The notes below the pieces were generated by a model that saw nothing but the letters and a program-made list of their open reading frames with translations, was not told the origin of the DNA and made no database searches. Of a DNA stretch of 64,000 nucleotides, positions 1 through 11,710 are shown piece after piece. Both the position numbers and the translations under genes were made by a program. Within the stretch, counting starts at the first letter, position 1. Each line of letters opens with the position of its first letter. The DNA is taken from contig NC_070565.1 of assembly GCF_026914185.1 (NCBI RefSeq), forward strand, positions 372,001-436,000, written 5' to 3'. The stretch is from Puccinia triticina. Its lineage: Eukaryota > Basidiomycota > Pucciniomycetes > Pucciniales > Pucciniaceae.

Positions 1-453
1 CCAGTCGTCCCCTCCAATGATGATGATTGAGCCGTCTTCGAGCGTTTCTAGGGTCGGATACCTGATGGTTCCGCGTATCGTCAGTCAGATGAACAACGTT
101 TGGGAGACAGTCCAGTTTTCTTGCTGACCATCTCCGTGTTGTCATCGGTGTGGATTCGCCCCACTGGCAAGAGTTGTCGTTGCAAGGGTTGAGGAGCCGC
201 ATGGATTTACCCCCATCCTTGTTTTTGTAGGGGTCGACTGGTAGACAAATGGAAGGTCAACAGGTGCGATAGTCAGGATGGGTCTGCATAGACGTACTGT
301 TGTTGGCTACGTTCAAGCCTCCATATGAGACAGCCAGGCTAAACAAAATAGTGAAAAGATGATGCCAAGTCAATCTTTCAAGCCTGTTTTTCTTTTCAGA
401 ATAATGGCAAGGGCGAGGCGGGCTTGCTTACTTCCCACCGACGTTGAGCCTGA

Positions 454-486
<33 letters not shown>

Positions 487-1049
487 GGATGGATCAGCTG
501 AAGATCGTTGCAGACAGACAGGATGGAGAGGATGCTGACCAAGTGCCGTTTCCGAGCACATTGCCGCCTGCACAGAACTGATCGGCTCGATTTAATTTTG
601 CGTGAGTTCATTTTGCGTGGTCGGGGTGTGGGGCGTGGGGGGTCATAGCTCACGGTATTACTGTTGATCGGCATGGGTGTGGCGGTGTTTGATTCGGTGT
701 CGTAGGATGTTCCCCAGACGGCTGCTCATGGGAGTGATCGTCAGTGGGAGGAGAGAGCGGGGGGATTGATTGCTGATGTGCTCACGCAGGCCGTTCAGTT
801 TCAGTTCGTTGTTCTCGACCTGGTGTTGGTGGGTCAGCTGAGGGGGGCCCGGGGTGCGTGGGGCAGGGTGGGGGGACTGACCTTGTCGACGACGTAGGTC
901 TTTGTGGGGGTGCCGAGGAACATCATCTGTGCGGATGCGCCCGAGTGGCCGACGACCTCGAAGGTGTTTGGGGTCTTGCCGGTGCGGATGGCCTGGGGGG
1001 CGGTGAGCCTGGCGAGTGCGAGTGCGAGGATGAGGCTGTGGAGGGCCAT
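1..1049 (-). CDS. Glyoxal oxidase, N-terminal part (runs off the window)
   Basis: This would be a secreted copper-radical oxidase that turns aldehydes such as glyoxal into acids while making H2O2. I assembled eight exons on the minus strand: 1049-882, 819-786, 721-654, 577-540, 449-432, 338-298, 237-129 and 61-1. All junctions are GT-AG and keep frame for 179 codons. Residues 1-20 form a signal peptide (MALHSLILALALA). Family motifs follow: FEVVGHSGASAQMMFLG near residue 30, FCAGGNVLGNGTWLNVGG with Cys92, RLLNPC, TTRRWYPTLETL with Tyr160, and SIIIIGG. By family knowledge Cys92 and Tyr160 match the cross-linked Cys-Tyr cofactor pair. The copper-ligand C-terminal half lies outside the window. 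The start is the first ATG before the signal peptide. It shares a 537-bp divergent upstream region with CTU2. Exons 5 (18 nt), 2 (34 nt) and 4 (38 nt) are unusually small. Confidence 0.88.
459..485. repeat. Poly-G/poly-C tract inside glyoxal oxidase intron 4
   Basis: A run of about 27 G residues on the plus strand is a poly-C tract on the coding strand, just upstream of the CTCTCAG acceptor of exon 5. It may act as the polypyrimidine tract. Its length is likely to be variable or mis-assembled. Confidence 0.8.
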
Positions 1050-1586
1050 GGCGGTGGTTGGTAATGAGTGACTGTGGTGGTGATGGGGATGGGATGGGGA
1101 TGGGATGGGATGGGTGTGTGTTTTTGAGGCAGCCGGGGCAGAAATAGCGCAGGGTGGCAACCGAGGGAGACAACAACCTGCCCTGGACAGTGGACAGCCC
1201 CCCACAGCCACCTCGGCAACCTCCTCATCCGCAACGAGCCCTGTACCAGCCACCATACACCAGCCTGACGCAGGCGAGCCCCACGCGAGAAGCCCGGTCT
1301 TCCGGGGCGAGCGTGGCCGGCCGGCGGAACCTCCGGCAGCCAGGACGGCCGCGCGCCGAGAACCGCCAGCGAGCTGCGAAGCTGTCCCCTCTCGGCGCGG
1401 ATGGCTCCATGCGTGATAGGCTTGTTTCCTTCTGGAAGTAGCCCCCTTCAGGTCATGGGATGTGTGTGATGTCGCCAACAAAAAAAAGAAATCGAGAGCA
1501 GGGTGGCCAGGGTCTCTCGCGCTGTGCCTGCTTAAAGAAGAGTTCCAAGCCAGCACGAGCACTCCACAAGCCGAAGGACGAAAAGG
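1050..1586. promoter_or_regulatory. Divergent intergenic region between glyoxal oxidase and CTU2
   Basis: This 537-bp stretch separates two head-to-head start codons (1049 minus, 1587 plus), so both promoters must lie here or in 5' UTRs. It contains GGGATG repeats (1083-1112) and a GC-rich segment (1300-1400). I see no clear TATA box. Long open frames through it on both strands have no recognisable motif and are read-through of flanking exons. Confidence 0.5.
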
Positions 1587-3527
1587 ATGGAGCCCAAGAG
1601 CTGCTGCAAGTGCCGATCGACCACCACCAGCGAGCCAGCCACCATCCGCAACACAACCTGGTGTCGGTAAACACATCCACACATCCTAAACCAAACAACC
1701 ACTCAGCACATACATATAACTGACTCCTCTCTCAACAGGCAATGCTTCATCGAGCAGATCAACACCAAGTTTTTCCAGGGACTCAAAACCGCCAAGGAGT
1801 ACTGCCGCCCGCCCCCCAAACGGGACCAGCCAGCCTCGCTGGTCATCCACTTCAAGAACGACCTCAACTCATGGCAAGCCCCCTCACCATCACCCATCCT
1901 GAACTGCCCATCGACTAACCCTCTCGCCGAACAACGGCAAGCGCAGGCTGACGCTCCAGCTCATGCGCAACTATCTGAACACCAACCAAGACCGCTCGAC
2001 TGCCAAGTGGAAGAGCCCGATCGACTTCGCCACCATCGAAGTCGTCTCCATCCATCTCGCCAGCGCCGCCCCCTACTTCCCCACCCAGGTCAGTCCCCCA
2101 CCCCTCCTATGTAGAAATCCCCACCCGCCTAAAATACTTGCGCATCCAACAGGACCCACTAGAGCCGCTCAGCGGGGACGAGGCAGCCTTGAAGGCCAGC
2201 GTCGAGCGCTTGGGATTCGCCTTTCGCATCCTCACGCTGGACGAGCTGTTCGACCCGCCCCCTTCTGCCGGTAGCCCTTTCGTCGATCTATCGGACCCCA
2301 GTTCAGCCCACTCTCCTTACTCTTGATTACTCCAAGAAACCCGAAGTATAAACTCTTCTTCTTTTTTTTTCGATCCAGACCTTCCGATCAAGATCATCGA
2401 TCCAGCCCCAGAGACAGCCTTGGCGCCGCTTGCAAACGCCCTGCGACCGCTCACCCAAACCGCCCGACGATCGATGGTCGACAGCCTCATCAACACACGC
2501 TTACTCCAGTTCTGCAAACACACGCCGCGGAACAAAGTGCTAGTCAAGACCGTCACTTCCACACAGATGGCCATCGATGCCCTTGTCGGCGTCAGTCTCG
2601 GCAATGGCTGGAGTCTGGACCAACAGATCGGCCCGAGTAGCTACATCGACGGTCGGTCTCTTCATCCCAGACCGCCACTCAAACCCCCTTCCAGAGCCTA
2701 ACCATGCTTCTCTCAGATGTGCTGATCTGTAGGCCCTTGGCTCAGATCGTGGATGCCGAACTAGCCCAGTACTCCAAGCTGATGGAGTTCGACCATCCAT
2801 ACCCGGTAACCCAACAGGCGCCGACCAAGAAAACCGACATCCCCGCCGTGATCACTGGTACTTGATCTCCTCCTGTGTATATCGCTGAATTCAGCTCATC
2901 GTTCCATTGTTGTTGCCCTCGATAAACGCTCAAAAAACCATGAAGAATTCGTGCTCAAGTTGGAGGAAAACTACCCGATGACTAGTTCAGTGATCAACCA
3001 AACCGTCAACAAGATCGGCAAGAACAAGCCCCTGGCCCCGTCCGCCAGCCCGTCGACGACCCCATCAGCCGCCACAAACGGGAAGGAGGGCCCGGCTCCA
3101 AGGACGTGTGCAATTTGTCATCTGTGAGTCTGAGCCAGCAGCCAGAGCGATGCCGCGGATCCGGCTAACCCTCGCTCTGTGGTGGTGACCAACCGACAGA
3201 TCGGCAGACCGGAACGCGGATCAATGGAAGCGCTCGATCACCCTGTCCTCCCACGGGGCGGGGCCGGCCGAGGACGCGAACGGCGCAACGGTCGTCCAGC
3301 AGCTCGAGCACGATGCGCCCCGGCCGACGGGGCTCAGAGACCAGCTCTGTTACGCCTGTCTCGTCACACTCAACGACCATCAGTACTTCGCCCCCTCCTC
3401 GCGATCCAGCCACGACTGGGTCCAGCTGCCCGGCTACTATCGTCCCCTCCCTGGCGCCCAGCCTCTTCCTCAACAGGCTGCGGACCACGTCCAAGCCGTG
3501 CTCGACCAGTTCCTCATCTCAGATTGA
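1587..3527 (+). CDS. CTU2: Cytoplasmic tRNA 2-thiolation protein 2 (CTU2/NCS2)
   Basis: CTU2/NCS2 is the non-catalytic partner of CTU1/NCS6 in 2-thiolation of wobble U34 in tRNA Lys, Gln and Glu, downstream of the URM1 sulphur relay. Eight exons: 1587-1666, 1739-1873, 1947-2088, 2153-2270, 2379-2651, 2717-2857, 2895-3123 and 3200-3527. Phases agree throughout and give 481 aa, a normal family length. Visible features are an N-terminal cysteine cluster (CCKC ... WCRQCF), the central block GVSLGNGWSLDQQIG followed by VLICRPLAQIVDAEL, and C-terminal zinc-like pairs CAIC (about residue 367) and CYAC (about 417). The usual SGGPSS-type loop is not recognisable, consistent with CTU2 having a degenerate ATP-binding loop. 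Intron 2 begins with GC (1874-1946) and has a CTAAC branch-like site. The start is the first ATG before the cysteine cluster. Confidence 0.85.
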
Positions 3528-4046
3528 TACCCCACCCCCGCTTCCTCCTTTCTAATTTGCTGTCATGTATCCCACACATGCATATCGTCTTTTTGCGTCC
3601 TATCTACACATAGACGCCAGTCTGGATGTCTTTTTTTAGCGTGTATCCTCGTCTTGGTAACTGGACTCGTTTGCTGGAACCACCGCCAAACACCTGAAGC
3701 CTGTCCGGCGCGTTCTGGTGCTCCCAGGCAATTGGCAGCACCATTGTGCAAAGTGTCTCAAGTCTGGTTGCTGCTGTCGCGTCCCTCCTCAAGACAAGGG
3801 TGCTCTTACTGCTGGCGTATTCTGCCGTGCGGGGCAGCAAGCGGAAGACCCACAAGACATCCATAGCTACCCTTTGCACCTCGCGTGCTTCCCAATCCTC
3901 ACAGTCCCCTGTCCGGCTTCCGCCTTGGCCACAGAGGTTCGTGCACGGCTCCAAGCACTCTTGCTCTCCCGTGACACGCCGCAACGGAGGGCCACGCCTC
4001 CCAATCTCTCATTCGACCTGTCAAAAATTGCAATATGTGGGAGAGA
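3528..4046. other. Downstream of CTU2, no gene seen
   Basis: This presumably holds the CTU2 3' UTR. Open frames on both strands here (up to 126 codons) overlap each other and show no family motif or splice logic, so I call nothing. Confidence 0.4.
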
Positions 4047-4763
4047 CTATCAACTCGAACTTCACTGAGTCCCTCGAGACTTTGGGCCCCCGGGGGATAG
4101 GGTAGGCGGAACTCGCGAAGCGAGCCTCCGTCAGGAGGGACTTAAGCACCGTACCTCCCCACATTGGGACGGTTCACGTAGGCCCGAAATCAGCAAGACC
4201 AAAATAAAGTTTATCCCACGGTCCCAGCCACTTTGGCTGTGAAGGCTTGCTGATTTATGATATCAGCAGGGTTAAAAAATCCCTACGTGAAATTGGCACA
4301 GCATGAATGCCACTTTGGTTCCAGTTATCTTCACAGCTGGTGATCAATTGTGGTCTTCTGGGGCTGATAGCATCCTCTGAAAGAAAGCTGCACAAAAAAA
4401 CAAGCACCCATGGTGCACACAAGCTGCAAGGTGCAGCAGTCAAGTTGCACCCTGCTTGTAATTCCGGCTGTTTGGGGATTTTTGCGGAATTTCTGCGGGT
4501 GGCATGATTTTTACCAAACACCTGAAACTATGTAGGTTGGATAGGAAAAACCAGGCCGACAACCTCAGCTATTGTATTCCAAAGAATCTCAAGGGGACAA
4601 GGAATTAATACAGCTTCAGAAATTCGACCCCGCCAACCGCAGATTCTTGGCACGCCGAGAAGGGGCAATAGCGCCCAAGTCCCTCCTGCCGAGGGCTGTC
4701 GGAGGCTTGCTTCGCAAGACACCCGCCCGCAGCAGAGGGACTTTGTTAAGTTCGCTATCAAGT
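4047..4763. mobile_element. MULE-like MITE, copy A
   Basis: The element runs 4056-4754 (699 bp). Its left end reads CGAACTTCACTGAGTCCCTC and its right end, reversed, CGAACTTAACAAAGTCCCTC. Nine-base flanks CTATCAACT (4047-4055) and CTATCAAGT (4755-4763) match at 8 of 9 positions, which fits a Mutator-like 9-bp target duplication. It has no transposase frame and is therefore non-autonomous. The subterminal TCAGGAGGGACTT and CCCTCCTGCCGAGGGC motifs recur in copies B (11720-12396) and C (52479-53070). Confidence 0.75.
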
Positions 4764-5610
4764 TATCATCTTGAACTACCTGCGTAATGCTGCGGAACAT
4801 GCTGTACGGTGCACCGCAGCGGCGCCGCGCAGCCAGGTCAAAAAGCTGGAGTGCGGGCTGGTGTGATGTGAGCAATGGATAGAGTGATTGTGTTTTAGTC
4901 GGAGGGGAAGTTACATACCTTCACCTCCGAGCTGAGCCGCAGCCGAGTAGGCTATGTGACAATATGTCACAACACGGGCGCAGTGTCGGCTGCATGTAGC
5001 GGCGCGGCGCGTCTCCGGCCGAATTTCATGCGCTGAAACTTTCAAGCGGCAGCATGGCGCCGCAGCACCACCCACAGGCTGCTCCACCAAACAGACACAC
5101 ACGCGTCTCGATTGTCATTTCTGGAGTTGCTGCTTGCTGGGACCTGTCATGTTGGTTTCCTGGATCAATATATAAGGTGGGAGGGGGCAATTAATGGTGC
5201 AGTTTCAATCTCCAAGATCTCATTGACTCTGAGAATTACACATTAGGAACTTTGTGGAGCCTGAGAGGAGGAAAACACGAAATCTTTGGCTTGTTTGGTG
5301 GGATTGGGTTGGGTTGAGGCGGAGGAGAGAGGGGGAAAAACGAAAAAATCTGGGGGGGGGGGGGGGTGAAAAAATCCAAGACGGGAACATTGGAGAGGAT
5401 GAAATTAAAGGGGTTCGAGTAGAGGGGTGTTGAGGGCTTGTAATTTTGATGTCGGCTGATCAGCCTCTTGTGCTGTTTGATGATGAAAATTGGATTACTG
5501 AGCAGCAGCCGCGTGCGCCTGCGGCTTTATGTTGTCCTGGATAGATCCGTGTGGGCAAAAAAACGGGTGTTTTTGGGAGGAAATAACATATTTCAAAGAC
5601 GAGGGCTCTC
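4764..5610. other. Intergenic, with one TATA-like site
   Basis: I see no gene. A TATATAAG (5169-5176) could serve a plus-strand transcript, but no coding frame follows it. A G13 run lies near 5352. Confidence 0.3.
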
Positions 5611-6975
5611 CTACGCTTTCCTAAATGTGGCTCGTATATCCTTGAAGAGTTGGATCTCGATTGGGTGGAGATAATCCCAAAGCTCTGTAAACTCCGTAGG
5701 GACAATCGATTCAGGCCAATCCTTGAGCAGATGATAATAGATAGCCAGGACTGCCAGCCTCTTATGATTCTGAAGCGATTTTGAATAGAAAATCTCAGTG
5801 AGGGCTTTGAGAGTATTGGGGCTTATGTATTTGGACGAGGACTTGATGGATTCTTGCAATGCCTGGCTAATCGCGCTATTATCCGCAATGATTTTCCGAT
5901 ACTCATTTAGATCAGCTGGCAAGCGAGATTTCAATGATGGTCGAAAGTCAACATCAATGGGTTCAGGTATGGGTCAGCGTTAAACAGAACTTGCAACCAA
6001 CCTTGAGCGTCCTTTTTGTCATGACGTAACTTTTCGAACGGATAATAAAGTACTAATTTGGGAAAGATAGGTCAGTGAGAATGATTGCATGAATGTGAGG
6101 ATATACCAGGAAAATCTATTTAATAGTAAAACAAACAATTTTCCCATCCTACATCAGAGCTTCCAGCCGCGTTGGATTTGAAACCGCTGGCTGTAGCGGC
6201 AATATCGGTGGTAACCAAATGTAAATCATTAGCTTTAAGTTTGAGCCGGGTTAAGGTAGAATTGAGAAGTTCTGATAAGAATATTGGAAGGAGTCCACTT
6301 ACATCCGGCATCCCTGTTAGCGACTGTTGGAAAACACCAGACAATCGGGCCAGCACGAAAAATTCAACGAAAGAGAAGTGAGGAGAACCGGGTGGTGGAG
6401 AAAGTGGGGGAAAAAAATCACAAGAGTCATTTTGCTACCCTCAATCACTCGCACGTGTACAATAAAAAATAAGGCAAAACTCACACGCGCGCGCGTCTGC
6501 ATCTTCCAAAACTTTCAATCCTAGCCAGAGAGACATCGGCGAAAGCTATGAGAATCAGTGGGGTTCTTGACAATTAGATTGGAATTAAATGTTGAACAAT
6601 CTCGAGGCCTACGTGCATATAACTGTCCTGGATATTTATTTTGTAAAAATAAACAATTATTGTGTCAGTACTCGCGAGTAGGACAATAAAAGAAACTGGT
6701 CACCCAGCCTTTGCAATGCGAAGAGCAACAAGGAAGGAAAATGTATGCGTGTTCCTGTGGCGCGAGAGTGGGGTTATCTTACCGTTCTTGGGTCGTCGCC
6801 TCAAGCCTCCTTCCTCCCCAGCGTTCGCCGCTGAGGGGGCTGCCTCAGTTCTGGAACGGGTACCGGCCTGAAGAGCGCGGCCGCCCTCGGAAAAAAAATC
6901 CATTCCCTGTGTGCGCTCTACCAGTTGACAGATAGAGGATGTGAGGCATAGGACGATAGATGCTGTGAATCGCAT
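5611..6975 (-). CDS. Predicted secreted protein of unknown family
   Basis: I do not recognise the family. Five exons on the minus strand: 6975-6783, 6545-6487, 6323-6137, 6052-6002 and 5915-5611. They join in phase to 264 aa ending in TAG. Residues 1-18 (MRFTASIVLCLTSSICQL) look like a cleavable signal peptide, and no membrane helix follows. The middle reads MPDVSGLLPIFLSELLNS and later DLHLVTTDIAATASGFKSN. The C-terminal 100 residues are charged and probably helical (YRKIIADNSAISQALQES, then KRLAVLAIYYHLLKDWPE). It has few cysteines. Introns 3 and 4 use weaker donors (GTTTGT, GTTGGT), so those junctions are less certain. In a plant-parasitic rust this would be an effector candidate, which is inference only. 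Confidence 0.55.
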
Positions 6976-8000
6976 CGTCTGGTGATCTCAGGGAAAGTGA
7001 AATGATAGGGGTCGGGTGGTTGATAATCAGACCGGAGAGGGGAGGGGGCCGTAGGGCATTTATGCTCATCTCCAAGGCCTCGTCTTGTTTTGGAGCAAGC
7101 TGACTGAGCGTGTTCAACTTCCATAAGCCCCCATGGGCAGTGGGTCCAACTTGTTTCAAGCTAAATGTGTACAATACCTATTAGTCATTGGTGTGAACAC
7201 GAAACAGCCGTCGTGGAATGTAGATTTTCCAGCTTGCGGAGAGCATCGTCACTCCCACATTGCTCCAATCTGCTGGGTTACGGGTGAAAGGAAGAGTTGG
7301 CCTCAGCTGCAGCATGTCTGGGCCCCCCAGAATTCAATGCGCGGCTTGTGTCAATTCCGGGAGATCTCAAGGCTGCTTGCTCTTCGACTTTCGACGTCAT
7401 TTGAGAGTGCCTGGGGACGCCCGGGACAGCCCGGGACGGACACCAATCGTGCCACACCTCGTGCCATTGGTTTTCATATCGACTTTTGTATTGGAGAAGA
7501 GGTTTCCCCTTTTGTATCCGAAGACCCGAATATGCCAACTGGACTTCCCAACCTGAAATGGGACAGCCAAATTACACTGACGGGACGAGGCCGCTTGCAT
7601 TCCATCGCCGCTCGAAGCTATTGCAGGGAACAGGAACTTGCGACAGGTTCGGGCAGAAGAAATATCGTGACTTCAGCAGTCTGGCAGTATAGATCACACC
7701 GGATGTGGGCTGGGATGAATCCCGCCTAAACAATTATCCTTTTGAGACATCCCCATGGTTATCGGACTGGGAAAAAACATAGAGTTTTTTCCAAGCTTGC
7801 AGGACCTGCTTGGACGGAATAAAAAAAAATGTTTTCGAAAATCCTCTGCAAATCCCATATCTTTCATATGTACTCCAAAGTTTGAATTGAAGGTGTCAGA
7901 TACGGCCCAAGGCTAAACTTGCGGACTTTATTTGCACACTGCAGGTGGAGGAAGCAACTTTTTTGACTTTGTTTTTGACCAATGATCAGTAGACAAGCTT
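6976..8000. other. Intergenic, one unexplained open frame
   Basis: An open frame of 198 codons (7133-7729, plus) starts with ATG and has no stop, but its composition is mixed and it shows no motif, signal peptide or splice context. I see nothing else here. Confidence 0.25.
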
Positions 8001-8185
8001 ATTAGGGGGTATCAAATATGACAAAATCCACCATTATGTTATTGACGGGTTTGAAAAAACCCACCATTTTTAAAACATGCTGGTCCTTCTTCTACTCCAT
8101 TTTGGGAACCACTGGTGACAAATTTCATTTTTGGCTAATTGACTGGTTTCTAATTGTGGATTTCTCATATTTGATACCCCCTATT
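8001..8185. mobile_element. 179-bp MITE, copy 1
   Basis: The element occupies 8004-8182. Its inverted ends start AGGGGGTATCAAATATGA and match over about 18 bp. ATT flanks both sides. A second copy of the same 179-bp length lies at 62904-63082. No coding capacity. Confidence 0.7.
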
Positions 8186-8326
8186 ATTGTCCTTTGTGAA
8201 TTTTTTGGGATTTTTTTGAAGCTTTCTTGTATGCTTAACAAGCCCACTATGAAAAAGGACAAGTACAATCATTTGGGGACCTGCAGTGGAATCCATGTTC
8301 CCACCAGCCAAAAAAAACCCAAAAAA

Positions 8327-8548
8327 TTTAGTGAATCATGATAAATATGTATTTAAATGTTTTAACTTTTTGGCCACTTTGTACAAGAACAAGGCTTTGA
8401 AAAATCAGTAACTTTCTCTCAAAATATGCCAAAGTACACCAGTACGTGGTGACCTTTCCCAATTTTTGAAAATCTTATTCTGGCACAATGCGGCCAAAAA
8501 GTTCTAAAACATTTAAATACATATTTATCATGATTCACTAAATATGTG
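8327..8548. mobile_element. Fold-back element with ~48-bp terminal inverted repeats
   Basis: The arms 8327-8372 and about 8491-8548 are nearly perfect reverse complements, beginning ATTTAGTGAATCATGATAAA, around a spacer of about 115 bp. It is probably a MITE. No coding capacity. Confidence 0.7.
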
Positions 8549-9058
8549 ACTTGCATGCACTTTTGCAAGTTGGTGTTCAAGTTCATTCTTGTTGTGTTAC
8601 CAGGAGCGTAGCGGGAGGTGGGTGGAGTCCATGGAGCAGTCTAGCCCCTCCCTGTATCCGCCAGCCTGAGACATGTACGTGGCTTAAACAGCTGCTCAAT
8701 TTATCTCACGCTCTCCGGCAGAGATAGCGGCATACAGGGAGTAGGGGGAGGTCTCCAACTCCTCGACCAAAGACTCAGGGCCAGAGGGAGTTTAGAGCTT
8801 TCCCCTTGAGATCCAAGCCTCATGCTCCTCCTCATCCCTTGTCCCACTTCCTGAATTCCCCCCAGCAACAATCCTCTTGCACTCACCCTTCCCGGATCAA
8901 CAATAACATTTTGTGAGCCTCTTCTAGAAAACACATAGTAAATCTCACAATTTCAACTCAACCCAACTCCGTAAATCCAAAACCCTATCTTTATCACGTC
9001 ATCAGAACCACCCTTTCTCCACCGTATTCCATTCCCCTCCCAAAACCTCAGTTGCCAA
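8549..9058. other. Upstream region of the gag-like gene
   Basis: No gene seen. It likely carries the 5' end and promoter of the DIRS-like element that starts coding at 9059. I could not find a terminal repeat. Confidence 0.3.
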
Positions 9059-10563
9059 ATGTCTGGACTGAATATCTCTGACGCAACAAACTCTGTGAAA
9101 GCCGCTGCCCAACAAACCGCCCCCGAGGCGGGTGAGGGGAGCCAAATGGCCCAATACCCCGTCACCCAAACCCAAGAGCCGGGCATAGATGAAAGCCAAC
9201 AGGCCACATTGTCGCAGGCCCCAGGTCCGAACCCCAAGCCACCCAACGCAACAAAGACAGTGAAAGCGACCAAACCTACGACCCGCGCCGCAGCAAAAAG
9301 TAATGCCGTTACCCCGAGGGCGGAACCCACCCCGGGAGAACCTCCAAAAGGAATGCTCCACGACCCGGAGATCGCTGAGACACTTGGCCTGGTATGCGGT
9401 AAGCACCAGGAAACCAGACAGGAGAAGGAACCAAAACTGACCCTGAAATCGCAGGAGACCCCCCAATAGAACCAGCCTCAATCAAGAAAGAGCCGGCACC
9501 CATTGAAGTCAAAGAGGAGTCAAGCGCAGCAGCCAACTGCGAAGCTTGTACGATCCTTGTGGCGAAGATGGTACAAGCGGAAAAAGCTGGAGATGATGCA
9601 AAGGTTGATCGCTACATGAAAATTTACAAAGCTGTTCTGGCAGACCAGAAGACAGTGGTGAGATGCACCGAACCCATGATTGCCCAACCACCGGTCATCC
9701 CACAGAAAAGACCAGTAAAGCCCAGAAAAATAACACAAGTGCGGAACATCAAATTCATCACAGGACGGTCAAATTCCCACAATGACGGTGGCTTCCCCCC
9801 TTACTTCCAAAAACTTCTCCTTGAATGCAAAGGCCCGCTCCCCCTAACCATCTTCAAGAGAGAATGGAAAGAAAGAGCCCTAGCCAAACATTCAAAGAAC
9901 CGACCAAATATTGAAGAAACGGCCTTGGAAAAGGAACTACGCTATCATGGCTTCCTGGTCCCAGACAAGTTCTCCCAGAACTTCTCCGACTGGACCCTCA
10001 ACCACCGCTGCTTCCACCTCACCATGTGGGACAGATATCACTACCCGGTCCTTGCGGAATGGATTCTATCTCACAAGGAACACTGTGAACGTATCCACCG
10101 GAAACAAGGCTTCATGGTAGCCTTTATGTACAACATCAGGATTAGAAACAACACTTTTGCTTTCCAAGTTGAAGAAAACGGAGAAGAATTGTTTTCTGAC
10201 ATCTCCCAATTCAAACAAGAAACCACCAATGAAGCCATCTCCACCTGTCAAGACTTCAACGAGATAGGCCTCCAAAACAATCCATACGCAATTGGTGACG
10301 GCAAGGTCGGAGGCAACCTGATGAAAGGAATCCGACCTACAAAATCTAACAGGTCCAACCCTCCAGCCCATCCTAATCCACCAAAACCCAAGTCAATCCA
10401 GAAAGGGACCCCAGAGGATCCCTCCTCCATATTTCAAGGCCACAGCTCTCTTCCCCCCAAACCAGACCAAGGCCACGGCCCCCCCAGAAGCGGGTACAAA
10501 GGAAACAACTTCAACCCTAACCACACAGGTGGAAGCGTGAGAAATCACAACCACAACCAGTGA
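9059..10563 (+). CDS. Gag-like protein of a DIRS-like retroelement
   Basis: Two exons, 9059-9398 and 9455-10563, joined across a 56-nt GT-AG intron with a CTGAC branch-like site, give 482 aa. The N-terminus is low-complexity (A, P, T, Q, K) with KEEP-type repeats. The centre has a conserved-looking block with GRSNSHNDGGFPPYF, then LPLTIFKREWKERALA and MWDRYHYPVLAEWILSHKE, then GFMVAFMYNIRIRN. The C-terminus is proline/asparagine/histidine-rich. This layout resembles the gag-like ORF upstream of reverse transcriptase in fungal DIRS/Ngaro-type elements. The RT remnant follows at 12429, and the gap is explained by a later hAT-like insertion. The frame is intact, so a domesticated host gene cannot be excluded. 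Confidence 0.6.
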
Positions 10564-10790
10564 GTGGCACATCACCTGCCCCCCCCCCCCCCCGACCCCT
10601 TCCCTTTTACCCTCCCTAACTTCCATGTACCCTTGTTGCAGGATGGCCCCTTTCCAGATACCCCAAAGACGTTAATTCCCCCCTTCCATCCTCCTCTTCC
10701 CACCCCATGCAATTGTCCCTACTCTCCCATCTTGTTAACCCACACCCCACCATGTAATGGAGAAGTGAGAATCCCCCCCCCCTAACATGA
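10564..10790. repeat. C-rich linker between gag-like gene and hAT-like insertion
   Basis: Contains C runs at 10579-10592 and 10774-10783. No gene. Confidence 0.5.
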
Positions 10791-10984
10791 ATGAAGTCTA
10801 GAGATGGGCGCAAGTAACCCGTTGCGGGTATCCGCTATCCGCTGGAGGCCCTCGGGTACCCGCCAGCGGATGCGGATGTCTGAGATTCCGGCAGAATCCA
10901 GCGGGTACCCGTGTATTCCGGCGGGTATCCGCTCTCCCTAGGGTATGGGAGCTGCAGCGGTTGGCAGCCATAAAGCCGTTCTAT

Positions 10985-11620
10985 GTTGCTGTCGATTGGG
11001 GGGAGTCCCTCCCGGTCGACAGCAACATACAATAGTTGACCGGGATGAGTCCTTCCCAGTCAACAGGCATATCGACCAGTCGACCGGGAGGAGTCCCTCC
11101 CGGTTGAAAACTAGACATACTAGTTGACCGGGAGGGACGACTATACACAACAGGCAACCGGGAGGAATCCCTCCCGGTCAACAACTATACACACCAGTCA
11201 ACCGGGAGGAATCCCTCCTGGTTCACAAGTAGACATACCAGCTGATCGGGAGGGATTCCTCCCGGTCGACGACTATACACACCAGTCAACCGGGAGGAAT
11301 TCCTCCCAGTTGACAGTCATAACAAGCAGTCGACTGGGAGGAGTCCCTCCCCATATCAAGGAGTCTCCCGGGAGGAGTCCCTCCCCATATCGAGCAGTTG
11401 ACCGGGAGGAGTCCCTCCCGGTCAACAGCCATATCAAGCAGTTGACCGGGGGGTGTCCCTCCTGGACAACAGCATTATGCAGCAGTTGACCGGGAGGTGT
11501 CCCTCCTGGACGACAGCATTATGCAGCAGTTGACCAAGAGAAGTCCCCCCCAGTCAACAGCCAGGAGAAGTGCCTCCCGGTTGAAGCAGTCAACCGGTAA
11601 GCACGTTTTGAGGGGCGGGT
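10985..11620. repeat. Palindromic-unit array 1 (about 46-bp period)
   Basis: About a dozen degenerate copies of a unit whose core is the near-palindrome CCGGGAGGAATCCCTCCCGG, flanked by GTCAAC/GTTGAC and linked by ACTATACACACCAG-type spacers. Spacers are themselves repeated and unit length drifts, so this is a satellite and not CRISPR. Confidence 0.85.
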
Positions 11621-11710
11621 ATCCGCCCAGGCGCGCGGGTACCCGCTGTTGGATGCGGATGCCAGGAAATGGCTAAAATTGGCTGCGGGTATCCGAAAAC
11701 GCACGGGTAC

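Noticed and set aside
834..1682. 282-codon minus-strand open frame
   Set aside because: Only its last part is real: it is glyoxal oxidase exon 1 read together with upstream DNA. The true ATG is at 1049.
7133..7729. 198-codon ATG frame
   Set aside because: No signal peptide, domain, splice logic or compositional bias supports it. Kept only as an observation.
10985..11620. CRISPR-like array of palindromic repeats
   Set aside because: Spacers are themselves repeated, the unit length drifts, there are no cas genes, and the context is a eukaryotic hAT-like element. The same applies to 20795-21440.
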